DNA of 64,000 bases from assembly GCF_007004065.1 (NCBI RefSeq), contig NZ_VFSV01000012.1:1-64000 (forward strand). Reading direction: 5' to 3'. A program made the translations under genes and the position numbers. Each line of letters starts with the position of its first letter. The stretch's first letter is position 1. The stretch comes from Palleronia caenipelagi. Its GTDB lineage: Bacteria; Pseudomonadota; Alphaproteobacteria; Rhodobacterales; Rhodobacteraceae. Of this stretch, positions 26,120 to 36,985 are shown in pieces. Below the pieces are notes generated by a model. It was given only the letters and a program-made list of their open reading frames with translations. It searched no databases and was not told where the DNA came from.

Positions 26120-26701
26120 ATGACTGGAGACGACACCGCATCCCTGATCTACCTGTCGCTGCTCGGCGCCGCGCTGGTGGGCTATTTCATCGCTTCGAAC
26201 AGGATGCGCATGGGCGAGACCCTGCGCGCCATGGTTCTGTGGGGTATCATTTTTGCGGGCGTGGTCGCCGTGGCGGGTCTCTGGCCAACGCTCCGCGATC
26301 AGGTAATGCCGCAGCAGAGTGTCAGCGTGACGGGCGAGATCCGCATCCCCCGCAGTTTCGACGGTCACTACAGGATCGTCTTGCAACTCAATGATGTTCC
26401 AGTGGAATTCATTGTCGATACCGGTGCCACTGACATGGTCCTGAGCCAGCAGGACGCGCGCCGCATCGGCTTTGAGCCGGACACCCTCGCTTACACGGGC
26501 AAGGCGCGCACCGCGAACGGGATCGTGCCGATGGCGACGGTGGTGCTCGATACCGTGGCGATCGATGGGGTGCTTGAAGATCAGCGCCTGCCCGCCAGCG
26601 TCAATGGCGGCGAGATGGAGATGTCCCTCCTCGGCATGAGCTACCTATCCCGCTTCGGACGAATTTCCATCGAGAACAATGTCTTGCTGCTTGAAGGCTA
26701 A
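26120..26701 (+). CDS. Membrane-anchored retropepsin-like aspartic protease
   Basis: 193-aa protein with two N-terminal hydrophobic helices (about 8-24 and 37-55) and a soluble domain likely in the periplasm. The catalytic motif FIVDTGATDMVL places the active aspartate at D100, with one motif per chain, so a dimer is expected as in retropepsins. The C-terminal LLGMSYLSRFGRISIENN block is typical of the bacterial TIGR02281-like clan AA family. The substrate is unknown. It lies 21 nt after marC and 73 nt before the Gfo/Idh gene. Confidence 0.9.
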   Translation: MTGDDTASLIYLSLLGAALVGYFIASNRMRMGETLRAMVLWGIIFAGVVAVAGLWPTLRDQVMPQQSVSVTGEIRIPRSFDGHYRIVLQLNDVPVEFIVDTGATDMVLSQQDARRIGFEPDTLAYTGKARTANGIVPMATVVLDTVAIDGVLEDQRLPASVNGGEMEMSLLGMSYLSRFGRISIENNVLLLEG

Positions 26702-26774
26702 GTAAGGCTTCCCAGACAGCCCCGTATCTTGTAACCGGTTGCAAAGGACTGCACCGGTATCGGGAGGATTGGGC

Positions 26775-27962
26775 ATGAGCGAATTCACCATCATGGATCT
26801 GCGGCGCCCGCCTTTGGGTCGGCGCTTGCGACTCGGCGTTGTGGGCGGCGGACGTGGGGGTCTGGTCGGGCAGTGGCACGCCTCCGGGGTGCGCCTGTCG
26901 AACCATTGGGAGATCGTCGCCGGGGCCTTGTCATCGCGTCCCGACAACGCCGCCCTTTCGGCCACCGACTGGATCATCCCGCCCGAGCGCAGTTACACGG
27001 ACTGGGCCGAGATGGCGCGGGTTGAGGCCGCGCGCGAGGATGGGGTCGAGGCGGTGTTCGTCTGCACGCCGAATTTCACTCATCACGACATCTCCGCCGC
27101 CTTTCTGAAGGCCGGGATTGCCGTGATCTGTGACAAGCCCATGACCCGCACGGTCGAGGAAGCGCACTCGCTCGCCGGGATTGCCGCCGAGACGGGCACG
27201 CCGCTGTTCGTGACCTACCCCTACATGCACCATGCCATGGCCCGACAAGCCGCCGAGATGGTCGCCACAGGCGCGATAGGTAAGATCCGCCAGATCCGTG
27301 CGGAGTACTTGCAGGACTGGGCCACTGGCCCGGCCGATCCCGAGAGCAGCGGCCAGGCGTGGCGGCAGGATCCGGCCAAGGTCGGACGCACCGCCGCCGT
27401 TGCCGATATCGGGACCCACGCCTTCCATGCGCTGGAATATATGAGTGGACTTCGGGCAGACGCGCTCAGGGCCGATTTCCACACATGCGGCGCGCCGAAG
27501 GGCGGGCTTGAGGATACGGCCTTCATTTCTCTTAAGATGCAGGACGACGTTCCGGCGCACCTCCATATCTCACAGGCCGCACCGGGCCAGCATTGCGGGC
27601 TGCGCGTGCAGATCTGGGGCGACGAAGGCGGGATCTACTGGGATCAGGAGCATCCGGAACTTCTGCGCCACGCCCCCCTCGGCCAGCCCGAGCGGCACCT
27701 TGTCCGAGGGCAGGCAGGCAGCATGGGCAACGGTGCGAGCTGGCTGTCCCACCTGCCCCCCGGTCACAGCGAAGCGCTGCCAGATGCATGGTCCAATCTC
27801 TACGCCGAGATGGGTTTTGCCCTCGCGAGCCATCTGATCGGAACGACGCTGCCGGAGGGGCTGATCCAGACGTGGGATGTCAGCGAGGGCGTGCGCGGTG
27901 TCGTCTTCTCTGATCGATGCGCAGACAGCCATGAGGCGGGCGGAATCTGGCTACAGATCTGA
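26775..27962 (+). CDS. Gfo/Idh/MocA family oxidoreductase
   Basis: 395-aa NAD(P)-dependent oxidoreductase. The Rossmann motif is LRLGVVGGGRGGLVGQWH near 20-37, the conserved ICDKPMTRT (the family's EKP-like motif) near 120-128, and the catalytic-domain histidine pattern ADIGTHAFHALEY near 214-226. Family members act on sugars, inositols or their derivatives. The exact substrate is not shown. The start ATG 26775 follows GGGAGGA; earlier codons lack a good site. Confidence 0.88.
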   Translation: MSEFTIMDLRRPPLGRRLRLGVVGGGRGGLVGQWHASGVRLSNHWEIVAGALSSRPDNAALSATDWIIPPERSYTDWAEMARVEAAREDGVEAVFVCTPNFTHHDISAAFLKAGIAVICDKPMTRTVEEAHSLAGIAAETGTPLFVTYPYMHHAMARQAAEMVATGAIGKIRQIRAEYLQDWATGPADPESSGQAWRQDPAKVGRTAAVADIGTHAFHALEYMSGLRADALRADFHTCGAPKGGLEDTAFISLKMQDDVPAHLHISQAAPGQHCGLRVQIWGDEGGIYWDQEHPELLRHAPLGQPERHLVRGQAGSMGNGASWLSHLPPGHSEALPDAWSNLYAEMGFALASHLIGTTLPEGLIQTWDVSEGVRGVVFSDRCADSHEAGGIWLQI

Positions 27963-28017
27963 CCGCTGGAACACCGACGCGGTCTCTGCCAAAAGGGGGC
28001 AAACCCGGAGTTCAGTT

Positions 28018-28158
28018 GTGACCAACCCCATCGCCATCGTGCTTGGCCTGATTCTCGTCGCCGCCTATGCCTATGACGCCTCACAGGGCGGGGATGGGTT
28101 CCTCTTCCTGATGCAGAAACAGGACGAGTTGATCGAATGGCTGGCCTTCTGGCGCTAA
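28018..28158 (+). CDS. Small single-span membrane protein upstream of gap
   Basis: 46-aa protein with a GTG start at 28018 preceded by GGAG. It begins MTNPIAIVLGLILVAAYAYD, giving one transmembrane helix at about residues 4-20, and ends with an amphipathic segment IEWLAFWR. Similar small genes are commonly found just in front of gap in Rhodobacteraceae. No function is known to me. It ends 92 nt before gap. Confidence 0.72.
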   Translation: MTNPIAIVLGLILVAAYAYDASQGGDGFLFLMQKQDELIEWLAFWR

Positions 28159-28174
28159 CCTTTGTGCGTTGCAG

Positions 28175-28203
28175 TTGACCTGCCGTCGCATTTGTCCTTG
28201 AAC
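28175..28203 (+). promoter_or_regulatory. Possible gap promoter
   Basis: TTGACC (28175-28180) and TTGAAC (28198-28203) are spaced by 17 nt about 50 nt before the gap start. The -35 is good. The -10 matches only three consensus positions, so the call is tentative. Confidence 0.35.
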
Positions 28204-28250
28204 AACGGCGACCATGCCGCCCAAGGGCGGAACCGAACCAGGAGGACATC

Positions 28251-29249
28251 ATGGCAGTGAAAGTCGCCATTAACGGCTTTGGACGTATTGGACGCAACGT
28301 GCTGCGCGCGATCATCGAGTCGGGCCGCACCGATATCGAAGTCGTGGCGATCAACGATCTGGGGCCGGTTGAAACCAACGCGCACCTCATCCGCTACGAC
28401 AGCGTGCACGGGCGCTTCCCCGGCGAGGTCACCACCGGCGAAGACTGGATCGACGTCGGCCGCGGCAAGATCAAGGTGACCGCAATCCGCGATCCCAAGG
28501 ACCTGCCCTGGGGCGATGTGGATATCGCCATGGAGTGCACGGGCATCTTCACCGCCCGCGACAAGGCCGCGCTGCACCTTGAGAACGGCTCCAAGCGCGT
28601 GCTGATCTCCGCCCCCGGCGCAGATGCGGATAAAACCATCGTCTACGGCGTGAACCACGGCACCCTGAGCGCCGAGGACAAGATCGTCTCGAACGCGTCC
28701 TGCACCACCAACTGCCTGTCGCCGGTGGCCAAGGTGCTGAACGACACGATTGGCATCACCAAGGGCTTCATGACAACGATCCACAGCTATACCGGCGACC
28801 AGCCGACGCTGGACACCATGCACTCGGATCTCTACCGCGCGCGCGCTGCGGCGCTGAACATGATCCCCACCTCCACCGGTGCCGCCAAGGCCGTGGGTCT
28901 GGTTCTGCCCGAGCTGAAGGGTAAGCTCGACGGCGTCGCGATCCGCGTGCCGACCCCGAATGTCTCCGTCGTCGACCTGACCTTCGAGGCCGCGCGCGCG
29001 ACCACCGCCGAAGAGATCAACGACGCGATCCGGACCGCGGCAAATGGCGAGCTGAAGGGCGTTCTGGGCTATACGGACGAGAAACTCGTCTCCATGGACT
29101 TCAACCACGACGCCCATTCCTCGATCTTCCACACCGAGCAGACCAAGGTCATGGAAGGCACCATGTGCCGGATCCTGACCTGGTATGACAACGAGTGGGG
29201 CTTCTCCAACCGGATGTCCGACACGGCTGTGGCGATGGGCAAGCTCTGA
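28251..29249 (+). CDS. gap: Type I glyceraldehyde-3-phosphate dehydrogenase
   Basis: 332-aa tetrameric enzyme of glycolysis and gluconeogenesis, converting glyceraldehyde-3-phosphate to 1,3-bisphosphoglycerate. The Rossmann start is INGFGRIGRNVLRA. The catalytic cysteine is C151 in SNASCTTNCLSP. The S-loop and the C-terminal WYDNEWGFSNRM are intact. A good GGAGGA site precedes ATG 28251. It is closed by a strong terminator at 29275 and is likely its own unit, possibly together with the 46-codon gene before it. Confidence 0.98.
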   Translation: MAVKVAINGFGRIGRNVLRAIIESGRTDIEVVAINDLGPVETNAHLIRYDSVHGRFPGEVTTGEDWIDVGRGKIKVTAIRDPKDLPWGDVDIAMECTGIFTARDKAALHLENGSKRVLISAPGADADKTIVYGVNHGTLSAEDKIVSNASCTTNCLSPVAKVLNDTIGITKGFMTTIHSYTGDQPTLDTMHSDLYRARAAALNMIPTSTGAAKAVGLVLPELKGKLDGVAIRVPTPNVSVVDLTFEAARATTAEEINDAIRTAANGELKGVLGYTDEKLVSMDFNHDAHSSIFHTEQTKVMEGTMCRILTWYDNEWGFSNRMSDTAVAMGKL

Positions 29250-29274
29250 ACCAGACCAGAGACTGAAAGACAAC

Positions 29275-29304
29275 AACGCCGCCCTGTTAAGAGCGGCGTT
29301 TTTT
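29275..29304 (+). terminator. Rho-independent terminator of gap
   Basis: AACGCCGC (29275-29282) and GCGGCGTT (29293-29300) form an 8-bp stem with a 10-nt loop followed by a run of T residues. It lies 25 nt after the gap stop. Confidence 0.9.
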
Positions 29305-29363
29305 GTGGAGCGTCCGGACCGCACGCCAAACTGAGGACTCGCGAGGCAACAGCCCCGCCTTTC

Positions 29364-29388
29364 GGGGGTATTTACGGACAAAAAGAGC
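29364..29388 (-). repeat. Intergenic repeat, copy B
   Basis: The minus strand reads GCTCTTTTTGTCCGTAAATA then CCCCC, matching copy A at 23506-23531 in 22 of 25 positions. It lies in the gap between the gap terminator and the DUF6314-like gene. Confidence 0.55.
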
Positions 29389-29434
29389 GTGCAGTCGGTT
29401 CTGTCGGCGACTGCGCAGGCGCAAGCGGCCGTTC

Positions 29435-29848
29435 TTACGTGCGCAGAACGTAGGAGCTGCGCAGTGTGTAATCTTTACGCGGCCCCGAAACCTCCCATTT
29501 CACCGACCAATCAGGCCAATTCGGGAATGCGTAGGTGACCAGGTAGATGTCGGGCGCGCAATCATGCCGGGCTGTTGGGGCAACTTCACTCGCGTCAAAG
29601 TCATGGAATGGGCGACCGTCTGAGAATGTGACGCGGATCAAGTCGCCGATGCTGCTCCAGAGATGGGACTGCGCCGCGTGCATAGGCTGCGGACCGAGGT
29701 AAAGGGTTCCTTCCTCCTCATATCGCAGCCCGTCCGCAAACGGCACGAACCGCGCTTCGCCCTCGAAATGTCCCGTTTGACCGGCCCGGCGATCTTCGAT
29801 CTCCCGGCGCAGCGTCCACTTTCCGACAAACTCATTGAGCGTTGGCAT
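29435..29848 (-). CDS. DUF6314-like (lipocalin-type) protein
   Basis: 137-aa soluble protein starting MPTLNEFVGKWTLRREI. The sequence is rich in short beta strands, with a GTLYLGPQPMHA segment and a C-terminal WSVKWEVSGPRKDYTLRSSY block typical of a beta-barrel of the DUF6314 type. No catalytic motif is evident and the function is unknown. ATG 29848 was chosen over an Arg-rich in-frame extension to 29917. It is divergent from purB with an 80-nt gap. Confidence 0.75.
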   Translation of the reverse strand: MPTLNEFVGKWTLRREIEDRRAGQTGHFEGEARFVPFADGLRYEEEGTLYLGPQPMHAAQSHLWSSIGDLIRVTFSDGRPFHDFDASEVAPTARHDCAPDIYLVTYAFPNWPDWSVKWEVSGPRKDYTLRSSYVLRT

Positions 29849-29928
29849 CCCGCCCTCTCCTTGCCGACTCCTGCCCCGCCGTCTAAACGGTGCGCGCACG
29901 CAACGCCAGAACCCCAAAGGACCTGCCG

Positions 29929-31236
29929 ATGATCCCCCGCTATTCCCGCCCCGAGATGGTCTCTATCTGGGAGCCGCAGACGAAATTCCGCATCTGGTAC
30001 GAGATCGAAGCCCATGCCGGCGACGCCATGGCCGAGCTGGGCGTTATTCCGAAGGAAAACGCCGAGGCCGTCTGGAAAGCCCAGGACGTGGAGTTCGACG
30101 TGGATCGCATCGACGAGATCGAGCGCGAGACCAAGCATGACGTGATCGCCTTTCTCACCCATCTGGCCGAGATCGTCGGCTCCGACAATGCGCGGTTCGT
30201 GCATCAGGGGATGACCTCTTCGGACGTGCTCGACACCACACTCAACGTGCAGCTGACCCGTGCCGCCGACATCCTGATCGCCGATCTGGAGGGGCTCCTC
30301 GCTGCCCTGAAAAAGCGTGCCTATGAGCATAAGGACACGGTGCGAATCGGGCGCTCCCACGGCATCCATGCCGAGCCGACGACGATGGGCCTGACCTTTG
30401 CCCGGTTTTACGCCGAGATGGACCGCAACCTAAGCCGCCTGCGCGATGCCCGCGCCGAGGTGGCCACGGGCGCGCTGTCCGGCGCTGTAGGGACCTTTGC
30501 CAATATCGACCCGCGCGTCGAAGAGCATGTCTGCGACAAGATGGGGCTGGTGCCTGAGCCGATCTCGACTCAGGTGATCCCCCGCGACCGGAATGCGGCG
30601 TTTTTCGCGACACTCGGCGTTATCGCGAGTTCGGTCGAGAACATCGCCATCGAGATTCGCCACATGCAGCGCACTGAGGTGCTGGAGGCCGAAGAGTTCT
30701 TCTCCAAGGGGCAAAAAGGCTCCTCCGCGATGCCGCATAAGCGCAACCCGGTCCTGTCCGAGAACCTCACTGGCCTCGCGCGCCTCGTGCGCATGGCGGT
30801 GGTGCCCGCCATGGAGAATGTGGCGCTCTGGCATGAGCGCGACATCTCTCATTCCTCGGTCGAGCGGGTGATCGGCCCTGATGCCACCGTGACGCTGGAT
30901 TTCGCTCTGGCGCGGCTGACGGGGCTGGTGGAAAACCTCGTCGTCTATCCCGAGCGGATGCTGGAGAACATGAACAAGTTCAAAGGTCTGGTCATGTCCC
31001 AGCGGGTGCTTCTGGCGCTGACCCAAGCGGGCGTGAGCCGCGAGGACGCCTATCGCCTGGTGCAGCGCAACGCCATGAAGGTCTGGACCGACGGCGCGGA
31101 TTTCAAGACCGAGCTGCTGGCCGATGCCGAGGTGACGGCCGCGCTGTCGCCTGAGGAGATCGAAGAGAAATTCGACCTCTGCTACCATACCAAGCACGTG
31201 GACACGATCTTTGCCCGTGTGTTCGGCGAAGACTGA
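29929..31236 (+). CDS. purB: Adenylosuccinate lyase
   Basis: 435-aa homotetrameric lyase acting twice in purine synthesis (SAICAR to AICAR and adenylosuccinate to AMP). The family signature GSSAMPHKRNPVLSENL is near 264-280. HQGMTSSDVLDT near 87-98 supplies other active-site residues. The start MIPRYSRPEM at 29929 is the canonical N-terminus; an earlier in-frame start was rejected. It ends before a terminator at 31259. Confidence 0.97.
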   Translation: MIPRYSRPEMVSIWEPQTKFRIWYEIEAHAGDAMAELGVIPKENAEAVWKAQDVEFDVDRIDEIERETKHDVIAFLTHLAEIVGSDNARFVHQGMTSSDVLDTTLNVQLTRAADILIADLEGLLAALKKRAYEHKDTVRIGRSHGIHAEPTTMGLTFARFYAEMDRNLSRLRDARAEVATGALSGAVGTFANIDPRVEEHVCDKMGLVPEPISTQVIPRDRNAAFFATLGVIASSVENIAIEIRHMQRTEVLEAEEFFSKGQKGSSAMPHKRNPVLSENLTGLARLVRMAVVPAMENVALWHERDISHSSVERVIGPDATVTLDFALARLTGLVENLVVYPERMLENMNKFKGLVMSQRVLLALTQAGVSREDAYRLVQRNAMKVWTDGADFKTELLADAEVTAALSPEEIEEKFDLCYHTKHVDTIFARVFGED

Positions 31237-31258
31237 CCTGACGTTTTCGTGATCAGAG

Positions 31259-31292
31259 GGCGCGGGACCGGAATCGGTTTCGCGCCTTTTTT
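31259..31292 (+). terminator. Rho-independent terminator of purB
   Basis: GGCGCG (31259-31264) pairs with CGCGCC (31281-31286), with an inner ACCG/CGGT stem and a short loop, followed by six T residues. It lies 22 nt after the purB stop and before the 50-codon secreted protein gene. Confidence 0.85.
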
Positions 31293-31329
31293 ATGTTAAT
31301 GTTTCCGCGGTACAACTGGGAGGACTGAA

Positions 31330-31482
31330 ATGCGTCTCGTATTGTTCACGGCTGTTCTTGGGCTGACCCCGATCATCGCGCAGGCAGCTTGCACTGGCTC
31401 GGATCATCAGGCCAGCATGACCTGCTCCGATGGCAGCACCTACGACAAGGATAGCCAGCGTTGCGTGCCGACCACTGGCTGA
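31330..31482 (+). CDS. Small secreted cysteine-containing protein
   Basis: 50-aa protein with a GGAGG site just upstream of ATG 31330. Residues 1-19 (MRLVLFTAVLGLTPIIAQA) form a signal peptide, so the mature part of about 31 residues is periplasmic. It keeps three cysteines (C21, C32, C45) in a pattern ACTGSDHQASMTCSDGSTYD, suggesting a disulfide plus one free cysteine. The family is not recognised. Similar short proteins occur after purB in relatives as far as I recall. Confidence 0.68.
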   Translation: MRLVLFTAVLGLTPIIAQAACTGSDHQASMTCSDGSTYDKDSQRCVPTTG

Positions 31483-31568
31483 TACGCGTTCCCCCGGTGC
31501 AATGCTTGCGCCGGGGTCCCCTAGCGGTCTAAGTCTGCATAGTTTCAGACAACACCGCGAGAAGATTG

Positions 31569-32483
31569 ATGGCCAGAGACAATCGCTCGGACCTGTCGGA
31601 CCGGTTTCAGGATCTGGTGATCCGCGGGCTATTGGGCGCGGTGCTTACCCTGCCCTATCCGACCCGCGTTTGTTTGATGGGTTGGTTGTTGCGGCGCGTT
31701 CTCGCGCCTATTGTCGGCTGGGATGACCGTATTCGCAAAAATCTGGCGCATGTTTGCCCTGACATGCCAGAAGATGAGATCCGCAAACTGATCCGCGAGG
31801 TCCCCGACAATGTGGGCCGATCGATGATTGAGCTCTATTCCGGCGAAGAATTCCGCGCTTGTGTCACTGGTGCGCCGATGGGAGGTCCGGGATTTGAGGC
31901 TGTGGCCGAGGCACGCGCGGCGGGTCGCCCGGTAGCCCTAGTGACCGCCCATATCGGCAATTTCGATGCGCTGCGCGCCAATCTACAGGATCGCGGCTAT
32001 GAAATCGCGGGGCTTTACCGTGAGATGAACAACCCGCGCTTTAACGAACATTACGTGGGCGCGCTGTCAGCCAATGGCAAGCCGGTCTTTCCAACCAACC
32101 GCACAGGTACTCTGAACTTTGTCAAACATCTGGCTCGTGGGGGCATGGTCGGCATTCTTGCCGATCTCTACTCGTCCAACGGCGCCAGCGTCACGTTTTT
32201 TGGCAAGGACGCCCCGACCTCGACGGCAATCTGCGACTGGTCGTTAAAATACGATGCGGTGGTGGTGCCTTGTTACGCAATCCGGCGTCCGGACGGACTG
32301 CGCTTTGATCTGATCTTCGATGAGCCCGTCGCGCATCGGGATCCGGTCGAGATGATGCAGGAGATCAATGACAAGCTCGAAGCGGTCGTGCGCCAGCACA
32401 TGGGCCAGTGGTTCTGGATCCATCGCCGATGGAAACCCAACCGCCGCCGCCGCAAGCGTCACCAGTCAAGTAGCGACAGCTGA
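31569..32483 (+). CDS. LpxL-like lipid acyltransferase
   Basis: 304-aa protein of the HtrB/LpxL acyltransferase family that adds an acyl chain to lipid A precursors or other lipids at the inner membrane. The catalytic H-X4-D motif is THIGNF-like: AHIGNFDA with H128 and D133. An N-terminal hydrophobic segment (about 18-48) anchors it. The C-terminal WFWIHRRWK is the conserved end of this family. The C-terminus is very basic (RRRRKRHQ). ATG 31569 is preceded by TTG 31566 in frame. Confidence 0.85.
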   Translation: MARDNRSDLSDRFQDLVIRGLLGAVLTLPYPTRVCLMGWLLRRVLAPIVGWDDRIRKNLAHVCPDMPEDEIRKLIREVPDNVGRSMIELYSGEEFRACVTGAPMGGPGFEAVAEARAAGRPVALVTAHIGNFDALRANLQDRGYEIAGLYREMNNPRFNEHYVGALSANGKPVFPTNRTGTLNFVKHLARGGMVGILADLYSSNGASVTFFGKDAPTSTAICDWSLKYDAVVVPCYAIRRPDGLRFDLIFDEPVAHRDPVEMMQEINDKLEAVVRQHMGQWFWIHRRWKPNRRRRKRHQSSSDS

Positions 32484-32486
32484 CCC

Positions 32487-33185
32487 TCAGTCGACCCGGG
32501 CCGCGCCAAGAATTGCCCCAAGCCCGGCTGACTGCGCGAACACGGCCGCCGGACCCTCATGGTCGAACTCTGCGGTCCAGGTCCCTTCACCGTTCCAATC
32601 GCCAATGACTTTCCAGTCACGGGCAACATTGGCGTAACTTATGGTCTCACCGGCGTTTTCACCCCGTTCGATCACAACCTCTGTGCTGGGTTGGAACGGC
32701 ACAAGATGAATCATCATGGCTTGTCCGCCCTGCTGCCCTGCGGCAAACTTGGCCTCAATCGCCACGCGCGTGTCGCGGCGCGTCACGGTGATCCGCACCG
32801 GCTGCTCTGCCATCAGATGTCTGCTCAGAGCATCCGCGATCTCCATGGGCCGGCTGCCGACCACCACATCCTGCCCGCCAATGATCATTTGGGGCGTGTA
32901 GACCATCTTGTCACCCGCGCGGTGGGCATAAGCTTTCTGTCGCTTGGTGAACCGCGCATCGGCAAAGGTGTCGGCCCATCCGATATAATCCCAGTAGTCC
33001 ACATGCAGCGACAGCGGGAGCACATCGTCGCGCTGTGCCATCTCGGCCAGAATCGCATCTGCGGGCGGACAGGACGAGCAACCTTGGGAAGTGAACAGCT
33101 CGACGATCACGGGCTGATCCCCGGCATGAGCGGCCGGCGCGGCAAGAGCGAGGCAGAGCAGAGCCGCTCGTGACAGTAAACGCAT
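32487..33185 (-). CDS. DUF1223 secreted thioredoxin-like protein
   Basis: 232-aa protein with a signal peptide ([21 protein letters not shown]) and a mature part beginning [20 protein letters not shown]. The CSSCPP motif near residues 36-41 sits where thioredoxin-fold proteins have CxxC, which is the DUF1223 family hallmark. It is probably periplasmic; redox or folding roles are possible but unproven. ATG 33185 gives the proper signal peptide, while the longer in-frame form does not. It ends 3 nt from the convergent acyltransferase gene. Confidence 0.88.
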   Translation of the reverse strand: MRLLSRAALLCLALAAPAAHAGDQPVIVELFTSQGCSSCPPADAILAEMAQRDDVLPLSLHVDYWDYIGWADTFADARFTKRQKAYAHRAGDKMVYTPQMIIGGQDVVVGSRPMEIADALSRHLMAEQPVRITVTRRDTRVAIEAKFAAGQQGGQAMMIHLVPFQPSTEVVIERGENAGETISYANVARDWKVIGDWNGEGTWTAEFDHEGPAAVFAQSAGLGAILGAARVD

Positions 33186-33300
33186 GGGGATCTCCGATGA
33201 ATTTCTCTCCCGAACCGGTTTAGCCTCCGAAGCCACCAAGCACCAATCAAGGTTTTGCGATACATCGAAACGTCCCGGCCTCCGTGACCCGCTCACCGCA

Positions 33301-33350
33301 TTGCATACTATTGCATACCGCATTGAACTGGGCTACGAAGGTGCTACAAA
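33301..33350 (+). promoter_or_regulatory. acnA promoter region with 10-bp-phased repeat
   Basis: TTGCATACTA (33301-33310) is followed by TTGCATACCG (33311-33320), two half-sites with a 10-bp period. Just after them TTGAAC (33323-33328) and TACAAA (33345-33350) are spaced by 16 nt, a plausible sigma-70 promoter 71 nt before acnA. The repeat resembles the one before icd (13 of 18 core positions on the opposite strand). The 235-nt gap holds nothing else I can identify. Confidence 0.4.
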
Positions 33351-33420
33351 TTACCTACAACCTCGCGCCCGGCTCAATCGGCTTGCGCGACAATCGACAG
33401 TCGAACACGAGGAGACCCAC

Positions 33421-36210
<2,790 letters not shown>

Positions 36211-36230
36211 TCGGTTCGACCAAACACAGA

Positions 36231-36258
36231 AAGGCCCGCCAAACCGGCGGGCCTTTTT
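36231..36258. terminator. Bidirectional terminator after acnA
   Basis: AAGGCCCGCC (36231-36240) and GGCGGGCCTT (36246-36255) form a perfect 10-bp stem with a 5-nt loop and a T-run on the plus strand. It lies between acnA and the convergent orphan gene, so it can serve both. Confidence 0.92.
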
Positions 36259-36277
36259 AGTTGCTAGAGGGCGGAAA

Positions 36278-36931
36278 TCACAGAAACTCCGCAGATCCCA
36301 CTGCCCACCCAAGAGTAAGCGGCGTGCCGGATGGCAGGATCAGAGTGTCGGACTGCCCCGGCTCAAGGGACATCCCTAAAAGCTCCGCAAAGGCCCGGAA
36401 ATCTACAAACCACTTATGTTCCTGAGAAAAGGAATGGACGATCATCGCAGCCCGGTCGGAATTGAACCGCGCCGCTTCAAGGATTGCGGCGGCGGTCCGG
36501 TGAAAGAGCTGATAGCGCAGCGCAGGCGGCGCGTCTGACAGACCGAGAAGCGCGCAGATATGGGCAATCCGCTCCTGTTTCCCGGCGCTTGCGTCTTTCA
36601 GCCATTCTCCGACCGTCGGGCCAAAAGGCTCATCCACTTTCGCTTCAACCGCGAGCGCAATCGTTTCATCGTTCCGTTTCGCCAAAGCGAACACATCGCA
36701 TTGGCTCGCACGACCACCGCCGGGCAAAGCGACTTTATGCTCTGGAATTGCCAGCAAGAGTTGAGCAGACCCGCCGAGACAAGCTGAAATCTCCGCGGGC
36801 AAGCCGTCGGCCGCTTCCCACGACAGTGCGGCAGCCATCGCCGAGTTGCCGCGCTTCCAGTGCTTTTCAGGATCAGCCAACAGACGCTGCCAATCCTCCG
36901 CGCCCGTGGTGGGGATGAAAATTCGCCTCAT
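36278..36931 (-). CDS. Orphan protein with PD-(D/E)XK-type motif
   Basis: 217-aa soluble protein of unknown function. The segment CDVFALAKRNDETIALAVEAK puts D79, E96 and K98 in the D-x(n)-E-x-K arrangement of PD-(D/E)XK nucleases, on two predicted strands. A conserved-looking C-terminal DFRAFAELLGM and TLGWAVG follow. AAGGAGGT lies about 11 nt before ATG 36931, deciding this start against one at 36970. It has no partner genes, so it may be a stand-alone nuclease-fold protein rather than part of a restriction system. Confidence 0.72.
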   Translation of the reverse strand: MRRIFIPTTGAEDWQRLLADPEKHWKRGNSAMAAALSWEAADGLPAEISACLGGSAQLLLAIPEHKVALPGGGRASQCDVFALAKRNDETIALAVEAKVDEPFGPTVGEWLKDASAGKQERIAHICALLGLSDAPPALRYQLFHRTAAAILEAARFNSDRAAMIVHSFSQEHKWFVDFRAFAELLGMSLEPGQSDTLILPSGTPLTLGWAVGSAEFL

Positions 36932-36985
36932 CTCGTCTCTGACCTCCTTAGCGTGACGCGCCTTGGCCAAAGAAATAGCGCGATC

